Source: Synechococcus sp. HK01-R (lineage in GTDB: Bacteria; Cyanobacteriota; Cyanobacteriia; PCC-6307; Cyanobiaceae). From it: a stretch of 64,000 bases of DNA. The translations under genes and the position numbers were made by a program. The stretch is taken from assembly GCF_014217855.1 (NCBI RefSeq), contig NZ_CP059059.1, forward strand, positions 1,984,001 through 2,048,000, read 5' to 3'. The notes beneath the pieces were generated by a model. That model ran no database searches. It was not told the DNA's origin and saw only the letters and a program-made list of their open reading frames with translations. This document shows, piece after piece, positions 8,364-17,593 of this stretch (its first letter is position 1; the number at the start of each line of letters is the position of its first letter).

Positions 8364-10073
8364 GTGCAGGCGTTCGCGGACCTCATCGATGACCTGGACG
8401 CCACCAATGGCTCAGGACAGAAGGTCCAACGCATCGCCGCTTATCTCCAGGAACAACCTCCTGAAGATTCCGCCTGGACACTGCTTCTTCTGATCGGTCA
8501 ACGCCGCAGGCGTTTGATCACAGGCCGCCGACTGCGGGATGTGCTTCAGAAGGAGAGCGGCATGCCGTCCTGGCTCTTTGCTGCCTGCCACAGCCAAGTT
8601 GGCGATTCAGCTGAAACCATCAGCCTTCTCTGGCCACAACTTGCAACGGAGCTGCCACGGGACTCACGACCCCTGGGGGCAGAGCTGGAGCCACTCATCC
8701 TCCAGATGAAACACGAGCCCCACCTTCACTGGTGGATGGAGACTCTGCTCCCAACCATCGCAGCCCTTGACGAGACGCTTCAGGCGCAGGCTCTCATCAA
8801 GGTGTGGCACCAACTCGCGCCCGAGCGACACCTGCTGTTGAACAAACTGCTCACCGGCGGCTTCCGGATCGGCGTGGCCAGGGGATTGGTGGTCAAGGCG
8901 ATCGCTCGGGGTTTTGACCTCGAGGAAACGGTGGTCCTCGAACGATTAATGGGTCCCATGGAAGCCACGGTGCCATGGTTTCAACAACTGACGGCTCCGG
9001 TGGTCGACGCTCCCAGCGATCGTGGTGCCGTCCCCTATCCGTTTTTCCTGGCCAGCCCTGCGAAGGTCGACACCCTGCAAAACACCCCTCCCCGGGACTG
9101 GTGGGTGGAACACAAGTGGGATGGCATCCGCGGACAGCTGATTCGGCGACCGTCTGGGGTCTACCTATGGAGCCGAGGGGAGGAACTGATCAACGATCAG
9201 TTCCCGGAGCTGGTGACCATGGCCGAATCCCTCCCAGCCGGAACGGTGCTGGATGGAGAAGTGATCTGCTGGCGAATGAAGGCCAACACACCGATGCCCT
9301 TTAGTGCCCTTCAACGCCGACTTGGACGCCAACAGGTCGGACGGACCCTGCAGGACGAATGTCCAGCCAGCTTTATCGCCTATGACTTGATCGAATCTCA
9401 GGGGGAAGACCTGCGGGCGCGGCCACTCCACGAACGACTGACCCAACTCTGGGCACTTCGTGGCCTGAGCGGGGAAGACGCATGGCGCCTGCGCTGGAGT
9501 GAAGGAGAAGCTTTGCGTGACTGGGAAGATCTCCATGATCTTCGCCAGAACGCCGTTGCAGCTGGGGCGGAAGGCGTAATGCTGAAGCATCGAGAATCGC
9601 CTTACCTCAGCGGGCGCAAACGGGGGCATTGGTGGAAATTCAAGCGTGACCCCATGACGCTCGATGCGGTGCTGATCTACGCCCAGGCGGGGAGCGGCAG
9701 GCGCGCCAATATCTTCACCGACTACACCTTTGCGCTTTGGCAACGCAATGCTGAGGGGGAGGAATCCCATCAACTCGTGACCTTCGCCAAGGCCTACTCA
9801 GGCTTGGATGATCAAGAGATCCTTGAATTGGACCGCTGGATCCGACGCCATACCCGCGAACGGTTTGGGCCCGCAAGAGCGGTTGAACCTGAACTGGTTT
9901 TTGAAATTGGCTTTGAAGGAATTCAACGATCCAAACGTCACAAATGCGGTCTTGCCGTTCGTTTCCCGCGCATCCTGCGTTGGCGAAAGGATCGCCCCGC
10001 AAACAGCGCCGACACGATCAACCGGGCCGAGGAGCTATTGGCTCTTCAACCGCAAGCTGAAGCACAAGCGTGA
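8364..10073 (+). CDS. ATP-dependent DNA ligase (ligase-associated repair operon type)
   Basis: 569 residues; seals nicks using ATP, separate from the NAD-dependent LigA expected elsewhere in the genome. An N-terminal alpha-helical DNA-binding region (about 1-215) precedes the nucleotidyltransferase core with the adenylated lysine at Lys251 in VEHKWDGIRG. Further motifs are LWSRGEEL, VLDGEVICW, AEGVMLKH and HWWKFKRD, then an OB-fold with FEIGFEGIQRS. Start GTG 8364 lies 3 bases after the preceding stop; its TGA overlaps the GTG of the helicase gene as GTGA. Architecture matches the bacterial ligase family found with an exonuclease, a helicase and PdeM. Confidence 0.92.
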   Translation: MQAFADLIDDLDATNGSGQKVQRIAAYLQEQPPEDSAWTLLLLIGQRRRRLITGRRLRDVLQKESGMPSWLFAACHSQVGDSAETISLLWPQLATELPRDSRPLGAELEPLILQMKHEPHLHWWMETLLPTIAALDETLQAQALIKVWHQLAPERHLLLNKLLTGGFRIGVARGLVVKAIARGFDLEETVVLERLMGPMEATVPWFQQLTAPVVDAPSDRGAVPYPFFLASPAKVDTLQNTPPRDWWVEHKWDGIRGQLIRRPSGVYLWSRGEELINDQFPELVTMAESLPAGTVLDGEVICWRMKANTPMPFSALQRRLGRQQVGRTLQDECPASFIAYDLIESQGEDLRARPLHERLTQLWALRGLSGEDAWRLRWSEGEALRDWEDLHDLRQNAVAAGAEGVMLKHRESPYLSGRKRGHWWKFKRDPMTLDAVLIYAQAGSGRRANIFTDYTFALWQRNAEGEESHQLVTFAKAYSGLDDQEILELDRWIRRHTRERFGPARAVEPELVFEIGFEGIQRSKRHKCGLAVRFPRILRWRKDRPANSADTINRAEELLALQPQAEAQA

Positions 10074-12535
10074 ACGGGCGGTCGCACGATCGAGAGCTAC
10101 TCGCCCCCGTTGAGGAGTGGTTTGAACGCCAGGGATGGACACCACTTCCTTTTCAACGCCAGACCTGGCAAGCCCATCTGAGGGGCCGCAGTGGGTTAAT
10201 TCAGGTTCCCACTGGCTCTGGCAAGACCTATGCCGCCGTGATGGCACCCATTGCCAAGGCGCTTGCTCAATCTGTCCCGAGACGTGGGGTGCGTCTGCTC
10301 TACATCACACCTCTGAGGGCCCTGAGCCGAGACCTCGCCCAGGCGCTGCTGGAACCGATCGAGGCGATGGGATGGCCCTTGAGGGTTGGTATCCGCAATG
10401 GCGATACCCCCAGTGCCGAACGCAGTCGACAACTCAAGTCGCCACCAGACATTTTGATCACCACGCCGGAATCCCTGTGCGTTCTCATGGCTGGGCGTCA
10501 TGCAACGGAGCTCTTCCAGCCACTTGAGACGGTGATCCTGGATGAATGGCATGAACTGATCGGAAGCAAACGGGGGACGCAGGCAGAGCTCGCCCTCAGC
10601 TGGCTCCGCCTGCAGAAGCCCCAACTGCAGACCTGGGCCATCAGCGCCACGATCGGCAATCTCGAGGAAGCGGCACGCCATGCCCTTGGTGAAGGATCCG
10701 ATCCATGCCTGATCACTGGAGCCCCAGAGCGGCCCCTTGAGATCCGAAGCATCGTTCCCGACAGCCTGGATGGGTTTCCATGGGGCGGCCATCTTGGACT
10801 GCGCCGCTACGAGGACCTGGTGGCCACCTTGAGCCCGACCACCAGCACCCTGCTATTCACCAACACACGCAACCAGGCGGAGCGCTGGTTTCAGTGCCTG
10901 CGCTTCGCCTGCCCCGAGATGGAAGGACTGCTGGCCCTGCATCACAGCGCAGTGGACCGTCAGGAACGGGAGGCGATCGAGGCCGGTGTGAAAGCCGGAT
11001 CGCTGCGCTGGGTGGTGTGCACAAGCTCGCTCGATCTGGGGGTGGATTTCCAGCCGGTGGAGCGGGTGGTGCAGATCGGTTCCCCGAAGAACCTGGCCCG
11101 TCTCCTGCAACGGGCTGGCCGCTCCGCCCATTGCCCCGGAGGCACGTCACAGATGTGGTTCATGCCCACCAATGCTTTGGAACTGCTGGAACTGAGCGCC
11201 GTGCGACGAGGCCTGACCCAGGGCCTCGTGGAAGAGCGCCATCCACCGAATGAAGCCCTGGATGTGCTTCTGCAACACCTCACCACGCTGGCCTGCGGAC
11301 CAGGGTTCACACCTGAGGCAACCCTGGAGTCGATCCGCAGGACCTCTAGTTACCGCAACCTGAGCGATGCAACGTGGCAATGGTGCCTGCGCTTTCTCGA
11401 ACTGGGTGGCGATTGCCTTGGTGCCTACCCCCGCTACAGGAAGCTGGAGCGCGCGGACGACGGCCGGTTCGTCATTCGCGACAACACCATCGCCCGACTC
11501 CACCGTCTCAACATCGGCACGATCACCTCAGCACCAGCAATCCGCGTGCGCTTTGTTCGAGGAGCGGTGCTGGGGCATGTGGAGGAGACCTTTATCAGCC
11601 AGCTGAGGCCAAAGGATGTGTTCTTTTTCGCGGGCCGTCAGCTGGAGTTTGTGCGGCTTCGTGAGATGACGGCTTACGTCAAAGCCAGCACACGCAAAAG
11701 CACAGCCGTACCCGCATGGGCCGGAGGGCAAATGGCCCTTTCCGATCTGTTGACCCATCATCTGCGCGAGGAGGTGGCTCGTGCGGGCCGCGGCGATCTC
11801 GATACCCCGGAACTGCAAGCCCTGGCCCCCGTGTTCGAGCGTCAGAAGGATCTCTCCACACTGCCGGCGAACAACCAGTTCTTGATCGAGACCTGCCGCA
11901 CCAGAGAGGGGACCCATCTCTACGCGTACCCCTTTGAGGGTCGTTTCGTGCATGAGGGGCTCGGGTTTCTCTGGTCCACTCGACTGACACGTCTCCATCG
12001 CGGAACGATCACGGTGTCGGTGAACGACTACGGGTTTGAACTGCTGGCACCTCGCAGCTATCCAATGGCCGATCTGCTGGAGGAACACCTCGACGCGTTA
12101 CTCGCCGATGATCACCTGGAGAAGGATCTTGAACAGGCGCTCAACCTGTCCGAACTATGCCGCCGCCGCTTCCGAAGCATTGCGCAGGTGGCAGGGCTGC
12201 TGGTGCAGGGATACCCGGGTCAAAGCAAAAGTGCCGGCCAACTGCAGATCAGCGGCTCGCTCCTCTGGGAGGTGTTCTCAAAACATGAACCAGGCAATCT
12301 TCTCCTGAAGCAGGCGCAACAGGAGGTTCTGCAGGAGCAGCTTGAATTACAACGTCTACGCAGCGCCCTGAAACGGCTCCAGGAGGGAGAGGTTCTCCTT
12401 AGCGCCACCGCAAGACCAGGTCCTCTCGCCTTTCCACTGCTAGTGGAGCGTTTGAACAATCGGATGACCAATGAGTCAGTGATGGAACGGGTGCAGCGCA
12501 TGGTCGCCGAAGCACAGCGCCTTGAAGGCGATTAG
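10070..12535 (+). CDS. ligase-associated DEXH-box DNA helicase (Lhr-like)
   Basis: 821 residues, superfamily 2. Walker A is VPTGSGKTYAAV (residues 46-57), motif II is DEWH near 158, motif III is SATIGN, and the C-terminal RecA lobe contains CTSSLDLGVDF and the arginine-finger motif QRAGRSAH. The remaining C-terminus is the Lhr-type winged-helix and beta-barrel core. Lhr-Core helicases translocate on single-stranded DNA and unwind duplexes with a 3' tail. GTG 10070 overlaps the ligase stop by four bases. Together with the exonuclease and ligase this makes a likely DNA end-repair operon. Confidence 0.92.
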   Translation: MNGRSHDRELLAPVEEWFERQGWTPLPFQRQTWQAHLRGRSGLIQVPTGSGKTYAAVMAPIAKALAQSVPRRGVRLLYITPLRALSRDLAQALLEPIEAMGWPLRVGIRNGDTPSAERSRQLKSPPDILITTPESLCVLMAGRHATELFQPLETVILDEWHELIGSKRGTQAELALSWLRLQKPQLQTWAISATIGNLEEAARHALGEGSDPCLITGAPERPLEIRSIVPDSLDGFPWGGHLGLRRYEDLVATLSPTTSTLLFTNTRNQAERWFQCLRFACPEMEGLLALHHSAVDRQEREAIEAGVKAGSLRWVVCTSSLDLGVDFQPVERVVQIGSPKNLARLLQRAGRSAHCPGGTSQMWFMPTNALELLELSAVRRGLTQGLVEERHPPNEALDVLLQHLTTLACGPGFTPEATLESIRRTSSYRNLSDATWQWCLRFLELGGDCLGAYPRYRKLERADDGRFVIRDNTIARLHRLNIGTITSAPAIRVRFVRGAVLGHVEETFISQLRPKDVFFFAGRQLEFVRLREMTAYVKASTRKSTAVPAWAGGQMALSDLLTHHLREEVARAGRGDLDTPELQALAPVFERQKDLSTLPANNQFLIETCRTREGTHLYAYPFEGRFVHEGLGFLWSTRLTRLHRGTITVSVNDYGFELLAPRSYPMADLLEEHLDALLADDHLEKDLEQALNLSELCRRRFRSIAQVAGLLVQGYPGQSKSAGQLQISGSLLWEVFSKHEPGNLLLKQAQQEVLQEQLELQRLRSALKRLQEGEVLLSATARPGPLAFPLLVERLNNRMTNESVMERVQRMVAEAQRLEGD

Positions 12536-12565
12536 CGTCCGAGCGACCGCAGAAGCCCAACAGCG

Positions 12566-13750
12566 ATGTTGTCCGCCTGGAGAGTGTTTGCGGAATTCCT
12601 GCTTTTGGGCTGCACCTCCTTCGGCGGGCCCGTGGCCCATCTCGGTTATTTCAGAGAACGCTTTGTGATGCGGCGGCACTGGCTATCCGATGAGGCCTAT
12701 GCCGAATTAGTTGCCATCTGTCAGTTTCTGCCAGGCCCTGCCAGCTCTCAGGTGGGCATTGGCCTTGGCCTGATGCGAGCAGGATGGCTCGGTGGCATCG
12801 CAGCGTGGATCGGATTCACGCTGCCCTCGGCGGTCATTTTGCTGATCGCTTCTGCAGTGCTCAGCATCAATCCCGCCTGGCTCAATGGTGGCTGGGTTCA
12901 GGGCTTGAAGGTTGCTGCCGTCGCAGTGGTGACCCAGGCGGTATTGGGGATGCAAAAGCGGCTGGCACCTGACCGCCCGCGCCTCACTCTGATGGCGGTC
13001 AGCGCCATTCTGGTGCTGGTGGTGCCGTTGGCCTCTGTGCAGGTTCTGGCCCTGCTACTCGGCGCCGTGGTGGGAGTGTTGTGCTTTCGAACTCCTGATC
13101 AGAACGCCCAAGTGCTCAATGGCCTCCAGGTTCCTGTGCGGCGATCGGTTGCCATCGGCCTGCTCGGCCTGTTAGCGCTCCTCCTGGCCTTTCTCCCATG
13201 GCTCTCTGCCAGCACCAGACCGGTGGCTGTTCAACAATTGAGCGCCATGCTTCAAGCCGGTTCCCTGGTCTTTGGTGGGGGCCATGTTGTGTTGCCACTC
13301 CTTGAGCAATCCCTGGTCCCCCCAGGCTGGATCAGCCTTGATCGGTTTCTTGCTGGCTATGGAGCCGCCCAGGCAGTCCCCGGACCAATGTTCAGCCTTG
13401 CAGCCTTTTTAGGCTTTGACCTCCGGGGAGGTCTGCAAGGAATCACAGGTTCGATCCTGGCCTTAATCGCCCTGTTTCTCCCTGCTTTTCTGTTGATCGG
13501 CGGAGTGCTGCCTTTCTGGTCTGATCTCGGTCAATGTCGAGCGATGCGCCGCGCCTTGATGGGGGTGAACGCAGCTGTGGTGGGCATCCTTCTCGCCGCT
13601 CTTTATCAGCCCGTCTGGAGAGTTGGCATCCGCAACAGTGCTGACTTCAGCCTGGCTCTCTTGGCTGTACTCCTCCTGATGGCTTGGCGTCAGCCGGCCT
13701 GGAGGGTGGTGTTGTTTTGCGGGTTGATCGGCGGACTGGTGTTGCCGTGA
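12566..13750 (+). CDS. chrA: chromate efflux transporter (CHR family)
   Basis: 394 residues and about 10-12 hydrophobic segments. The protein is an internal duplication typical of long-chain CHR transporters: the first half has TSFGGPVAHLGYFRERFV and QFLPGPASSQVGIGLG, the second LVFGGGHVVLPLLEQ and AAQAVPGPMFSLAAFLGF. These FGG and PGP motifs define the family. Family members export chromate by proton exchange; in picocyanobacteria the true substrate may differ. It is 30 bases downstream of the helicase and its stop overlaps the next gene start by one base (TGATG). Confidence 0.9.
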   Translation: MLSAWRVFAEFLLLGCTSFGGPVAHLGYFRERFVMRRHWLSDEAYAELVAICQFLPGPASSQVGIGLGLMRAGWLGGIAAWIGFTLPSAVILLIASAVLSINPAWLNGGWVQGLKVAAVAVVTQAVLGMQKRLAPDRPRLTLMAVSAILVLVVPLASVQVLALLLGAVVGVLCFRTPDQNAQVLNGLQVPVRRSVAIGLLGLLALLLAFLPWLSASTRPVAVQQLSAMLQAGSLVFGGGHVVLPLLEQSLVPPGWISLDRFLAGYGAAQAVPGPMFSLAAFLGFDLRGGLQGITGSILALIALFLPAFLLIGGVLPFWSDLGQCRAMRRALMGVNAAVVGILLAALYQPVWRVGIRNSADFSLALLAVLLLMAWRQPAWRVVLFCGLIGGLVLP

Positions 13751-14340
13751 TGAGCCCATCAGCCGTCAGCTTGTTTCTGGTGGTGCTAGGGGGACGCACC
13801 CCCAATTGCCACGTTGAACTCCACGATGTGCGCTGGGTGGTGGGCCCCAACATTGAAACCACAATCCCCGAGCTCAGACGGCAATGGTGGGGAAGCCTGA
13901 AGGGGCTACACATCGACAGTTACACCTCCATTGACTCTGTCGATGGCTATGCCGTTTCGCTCGAATCAAACGCGGCTCCTGCGCTCGAGGGCAACACCAC
14001 AAACCAACGGCTCTGGTTTATCAATCTGGGTGGCTATCAGCGCCATTCCCTTCAGGAATGGCACCACTTCGGTCTTGTGGTGGCGACAACCGCCCAGGCA
14101 GCCAAGGCGCGAGCCAGGACTCGCTGGCTTCAAGACCATGTGCAGGTGCACAAGGATGACCTCCATAGCCTTGACACAGTCGGTGGCATCGATGACTGCC
14201 TGCCAATTGAAACGATTTCAGGTTGGCGACTTGTTCTGACTCCCGAGCCCCACCGGCAAAACCATGACCTGCGACCCGAGTGGTTTGGGTATTGGCGCAT
14301 CGACGGTCGCCAGCCCCAACCGAGGCCTCCAGCTTCCTGA
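13750..14340 (+). CDS. DUF1543-type protein
   Basis: 196 residues with two similar halves: LVVLGGRTPNCHVELHDVRWVVG with the tryptophan-containing HIDSYTSIDSVDGYAV, and LWFINLGGYQRHSLQEWHHFGLVV with VHKDDLHSLDTVGGIDDC. This duplicated layout fits the DUF1543 family of small bacterial proteins of unknown function. The start ATG 13750 overlaps the chrA stop by one base, so the longer upstream frame is not needed. Probably soluble. Confidence 0.75.
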   Translation: MSPSAVSLFLVVLGGRTPNCHVELHDVRWVVGPNIETTIPELRRQWWGSLKGLHIDSYTSIDSVDGYAVSLESNAAPALEGNTTNQRLWFINLGGYQRHSLQEWHHFGLVVATTAQAAKARARTRWLQDHVQVHKDDLHSLDTVGGIDDCLPIETISGWRLVLTPEPHRQNHDLRPEWFGYWRIDGRQPQPRPPAS

Positions 14341-14342
14341 AG

Positions 14343-15044
14343 TCATCGGCAAGCGGCCGACCACCAGGACGTGATGCGATCAGGAGAGCCATACCAGGAT
14401 GATCCAAACAAGCCACCATGGGCCGTGGCTTCTAACAACACTGGCCTTGCATTGAGCAACAGAGCCGATTGCACAGGCACAAGGCCATCACCCCGCACCT
14501 GAGGGTCACCGCTGATGCTCCGATAGCTGCCGCGGGCACTGCGACGACTGAAAGCCGAGGCCAACGGCCCATTCAGATCCAGCTCACCGGCAACGGCCAC
14601 GTAGTCAACCTCAGGGGCATGGCAACCCGGGAAGCGTCGATCAACCATGGCTCTCAAGGGTGTAGCCCTCTCGGCCTGGTGGGGGCTGCCGAGGGTGATC
14701 AGGCGATTGCAACGCTCGGCACCGGCATAGACACGACCAGCAAAGGGCTCATGACTGAGATAAAGGCGAAGCATCACCCCTCCGGAGCTATGCCCCACGA
14801 GGGTGACCTTTCCAGAGGGTGAACGGCTCTGCAACTCCTTCACAAGACCATCCACCCGATCGAGCAAACGACGCCAACCAAGAGACCAGCTCGTGAGCAA
14901 CCAGTCGAGTCGGCTAGCGGGAGTGATCGCCACGGCCAAACCTTGCTCGTTCATGAGCCAGTCGGCCATCGGTTGATAAGCCGTGTCACTGATGAGAAAC
15001 CCACCGAGAATCACGACGGGTTGTCGGGGATCCACCACGCTCAT
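14343..15044 (-). CDS. alpha/beta-hydrolase, lipase-like
   Basis: 233 residues. The nucleophile elbow is VGHSSGG, preceded by an oxyanion-type segment PVVILGGFLISD. A late histidine (EATAHGGLFGSSWYG) and an acidic residue near RGDGLVPVQSALL can complete a catalytic triad. The shape resembles triacylglycerol lipase or plant-type esterase-like proteins common in cyanobacteria. Substrate unknown. ATG 15044 is chosen over an upstream start five codons earlier. It converges on the DUF1543 gene, separated by two bases. Confidence 0.8.
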   Translation of the reverse strand: MSVVDPRQPVVILGGFLISDTAYQPMADWLMNEQGLAVAITPASRLDWLLTSWSLGWRRLLDRVDGLVKELQSRSPSGKVTLVGHSSGGVMLRLYLSHEPFAGRVYAGAERCNRLITLGSPHQAERATPLRAMVDRRFPGCHAPEVDYVAVAGELDLNGPLASAFSRRSARGSYRSISGDPQVRGDGLVPVQSALLLNARPVLLEATAHGGLFGSSWYGSPDRITSWWSAACR

Positions 15045-15098
15045 CACCACGAGAAACAACGGGCCCAGCCATCATCAAAGGAGATCACCCCGAAGCCC

Positions 15099-15569
15099 AT
15101 GGTTCAGGAACGGGTCGCGGACTACCCAAGACCACCACGGCTGGAACCAAGCAGTGATCTGGTGCTTGTGAAGGTGGCTGGTGAAGTGCTGTACGAGGGC
15201 ACGGGGGCCTGGCGGGTTCTCGAAACCTTCCACCCGCCCACCTATTACCTGCCACCTGAGGGAATCAAGCAGTCGCTGTTGCACCCTGCTGTTGGGCGCA
15301 GCTTCTGTGAATGGAAAGGTGTGGCGGAGTACTTCGACATTGTTGCCGGAGGACGCAGGATCCATCGCGCCGTCTGGCGTTACCCAACGCCCACGGCGGA
15401 CTTCAAGGCCATCCAAGGGTGGTTCGCGTTGTATCCAGCACTGATGGATGGCTGTTGGCTGAATGGGGAGCCTGTCATTCCCCAGCCAGGAGGTTTCTAC
15501 GGCGGTTGGATCAGTTCTGCCGTGGTAGGCCCTTTCAAGGGGGATCCAGCCCATCCTGAATTGATCTGA
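15099..15569 (+). CDS. DUF427 domain protein
   Basis: 156 residues. The DUF427 core is visible in the strand set LVLVKVAGEVLYEGTGAWRV, TYYLPPEG, GRSFCEWKGVAEYFDIV and RIHRAVWRYPTPTADFKAI. Members are small beta-rich proteins of unknown biochemical role. The C-terminal third is a picocyanobacterial extension. ATG 15099 is used; the frame is open upstream but that part is antisense to the hydrolase N-terminus. A GGAG lies about 15 bases before the start, a little far. Confidence 0.8.
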   Translation: MVQERVADYPRPPRLEPSSDLVLVKVAGEVLYEGTGAWRVLETFHPPTYYLPPEGIKQSLLHPAVGRSFCEWKGVAEYFDIVAGGRRIHRAVWRYPTPTADFKAIQGWFALYPALMDGCWLNGEPVIPQPGGFYGGWISSAVVGPFKGDPAHPELI

Positions 15570-15587
15570 GCCTGCGGTGCCAAGCTG

Positions 15588-16101
15588 ATGCCCTCTTCCA
15601 CTGATTCAGCCCGCGAGCGGCTCGTGGAGTTGTTGATGAATCAGCCGCAGGATCCGGTCATCAGCGAGCTTCTGGATCAGGTCGAAGCGAAAAGCACCGT
15701 GGATCTCTTCAAGGCAGCGCAACACAGCCGTGGCTGAAACAGGCCCCATGGCTGGAGAACCTGCAGGTGATCGATCCGAAGCGAGGGAGAGGGATGAATC
15801 TGCTGCGTCTCGGTGGCCCCATGGCTGATCTGGCCGCCGTTGCCGTCAAAGCTGACCTGACGATCGAAAACAAGACACGGGTCTCCGTTCGCTTCCGCAG
15901 GGGGGCTGGCTCGGCCCCTCCCTCATCAGCGGTTGGCGGCCAACACTGATGGCGGCAATCCAACAAAGCTTTCCGGCCTGGCTTGAGATCACCTGGCTCG
16001 ACGAGCGATTGCGGGTCTGTCGCGGTAACGCAGGCACCCGCTTCGCCCTCCTGCGTCGTGACGACCTAAGCGTCGATGCACTGATGGGAGAACGGCCATG
16101 A
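15588..16101 (+). pseudogene. PAP/fibrillin family protein, disrupted by two frame changes
   Basis: Three pieces in three frames join into one PAP/fibrillin-like protein. Piece one (15588-15737) starts MPSSTDSARERLVELLMNQP and stops early. Piece two, in another frame from about 15720, reads ATQPWLKQAPWLENLQ and MNLLRLGGPMADLAAV. Piece three, after a run of six G at 15900-15905, reads GWLGPSLISGWRPTLM and the family C-terminus AWLEITWLDERLRVCRGNAG. One more G in the run restores piece two to three; the first junction looks like a small deletion that removed the usual GxWEL region. The end overlaps the Nudix start (ATGA 16098-16101), as in an intact operon. Either a real pseudogene or sequence errors. 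PAP/fibrillins coat plastid lipid bodies. Confidence 0.7.
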
Positions 16102-16520
16102 CCGTGGTGGCCCTGGCCATGCTCCAGCAGCAAGGTTCCTGGCTCTTGCAGCTCCGCGATGACATCAGCGGAATCGTGGCCCCCGGATGCTGGGGATTGT
16201 TCGGTGGTCACCTGGAGCCGGGGGAATCGCCCGAGCAGGGACTACGCAGGGAATTAATCGAGGAGATCGGCTGGTGTCCGCTAACCCTGAACCCTTGGTT
16301 TCAGCACCAGACACCCCAGCGCCTCCTGCATGCCTTCCATGGCGATCTGGATGTGCCTCTCTCGGAACTCACGCTCCTGGAAGGGCAGGATCTGACCTTG
16401 GCGCAACCAGAAGAGATCCACCAAGGCGCGGTTTGGAGCCCGCGACTCCGTGAATGCAGACCTTTAGCACCATCGCTTCAGCTGATCAGCCTCAGGCTGA
16501 AAGAACTCTCTGGCGAATGA
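16098..16520 (+). CDS. Nudix hydrolase
   Basis: 140 residues. A full Nudix box is present: GHLEPGESPEQGLRRELIEEIG, matching G-x5-E-x7-R-E-U-x-E-E-x-G-U, which binds Mg for hydrolysis of a nucleoside diphosphate linked to another group. Residues before it (LQLRDDISGIVAPGCWGLFG) also fit. Substrate unknown. The start overlaps the end of the broken PAP/fibrillin gene by four bases, and the stop is one base from the end of the convergent zinc-ribbon gene. Confidence 0.92.
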   Translation: MTVVALAMLQQQGSWLLQLRDDISGIVAPGCWGLFGGHLEPGESPEQGLRRELIEEIGWCPLTLNPWFQHQTPQRLLHAFHGDLDVPLSELTLLEGQDLTLAQPEEIHQGAVWSPRLRECRPLAPSLQLISLRLKELSGE

Positions 16521-16521
16521 T

Positions 16522-16749
16522 TCAGACGCCATTGAGAAACAGAACCATCCCGATCACAACCAGGATCAAGACAAGCCACCACCCCCAACGCCTCACCCAA
16601 CGGCTGGATGAGAAGCGTTCCTGACGAAAAGCTGCCCGTCCCTGACCGACAGGGCATCCACAGCGAGCGCAAACCAGGCGACCGGCCAGGGAACGGTCCG
16701 CACGGAAGGAACTGCACCCGCATTGCCTGCAGCGGCGGCTGATCCCCAT
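16522..16749 (-). CDS. small zinc-ribbon membrane protein
   Basis: 75 residues. Two CxxCG knuckles (CRQCGC and CARCGC) about 20 residues apart form a probable zinc ribbon. They are followed by a basic, serine/arginine stretch and a single C-terminal transmembrane segment (WLVLILVVIGMVLFL). ATG 16749 is preferred; a TTG at 16800 would extend the protein across the start of the divergent ABC gene. Function unknown; the layout suggests a membrane-tethered metal-binding or regulatory protein. Confidence 0.7.
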   Translation of the reverse strand: MGISRRCRQCGCSSFRADRSLAGRLVCARCGCPVGQGRAAFRQERFSSSRWVRRWGWWLVLILVVIGMVLFLNGV

Positions 16750-16781
16750 CACGACACAGCAGAAACCTGGAGAATGGCGAC

Positions 16782-17591
16782 ATGGGCCCTCATTCGACAA
16801 GTCCCGACCACCATCCCTGGCTGTCTCTCAACTCCGTGGAGGCATGGATCCAAGACAAGCGCGTGTTCAAGGATCTGAGCCTGGATCTCTGGAGTGGTGA
16901 GCCCACGGTCGTTCTGGGCCCGAATGGTTCTGGAAAAAGTTCGCTGGTGAGGCTGATCAGTCGGGCGCTGTATCCGGTCGTCCGCCCGGGTTCTCATCTG
17001 AGGATCTTCGGGGAGGAGACGATCAAACTCTGGGAGCTTCGCCGCCAACTCGGGATCGTGAACAGCGATCTGGACAGTCGCATCCACCCTTCGACCCAGG
17101 GCAGGGAGCTGCTGTTATCGGCATTCTTCGGCGCAGTCAGACTCGGAAGGGAGCCGATCCCTACGCCCCTGCAGAACCAACGGGTTGAGCTGTTGCTGAA
17201 GGAGATGGATCTCGATGCACAGGGGCGACAGCCCTACGGCTCACTCTCTGATGGCCAGAAACGGCGGTTGCAGATCGCGCGAGCGCTCGTCCATGAGCCG
17301 GAGGTTCTGGTTCTCGATGAACCCATGAACACCCTCGACCTCAAAGCGCGACACAGCCTTCAGAAGACTCTGCGCAAGCTCTGCAGGCAGGGAATCACCC
17401 TGGTGATGGTCACCCACAGCATTGAAAGCATCATTCCCGAGATCGAGAGGGTGATCGGTCTTCGCGATGGTCAGGTGGTGATGGACGACACACCGAAACG
17501 TGCACTCACTGATCAGGCATTGTCTGAGCTATTCGACACACCGCTGCAGGTGGTTGAAGCCAATGGTTACCGACAAGTGTTACCAGGCTGA
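16782..17591 (+). CDS. ABC transporter ATP-binding protein
   Basis: 269 residues with Walker A GPNGSGKSS, Q-loop region QLGIVNSD, signature LSDGQKRRLQIARAL (degenerate LSGGQ, with D for the first G), Walker B VLVLDEP and switch histidine VTHS. No permease or binding-protein gene adjoins it, so its partners are elsewhere or it is a stand-alone ATPase. The closest general likeness is to the molybdate/iron-type ATPases of the YlmA group. It is followed three bases later by the ZIP-like gene. Confidence 0.88.
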   Translation: MGPHSTSPDHHPWLSLNSVEAWIQDKRVFKDLSLDLWSGEPTVVLGPNGSGKSSLVRLISRALYPVVRPGSHLRIFGEETIKLWELRRQLGIVNSDLDSRIHPSTQGRELLLSAFFGAVRLGREPIPTPLQNQRVELLLKEMDLDAQGRQPYGSLSDGQKRRLQIARALVHEPEVLVLDEPMNTLDLKARHSLQKTLRKLCRQGITLVMVTHSIESIIPEIERVIGLRDGQVVMDDTPKRALTDQALSELFDTPLQVVEANGYRQVLPG

Positions 17592-17593
17592 GC

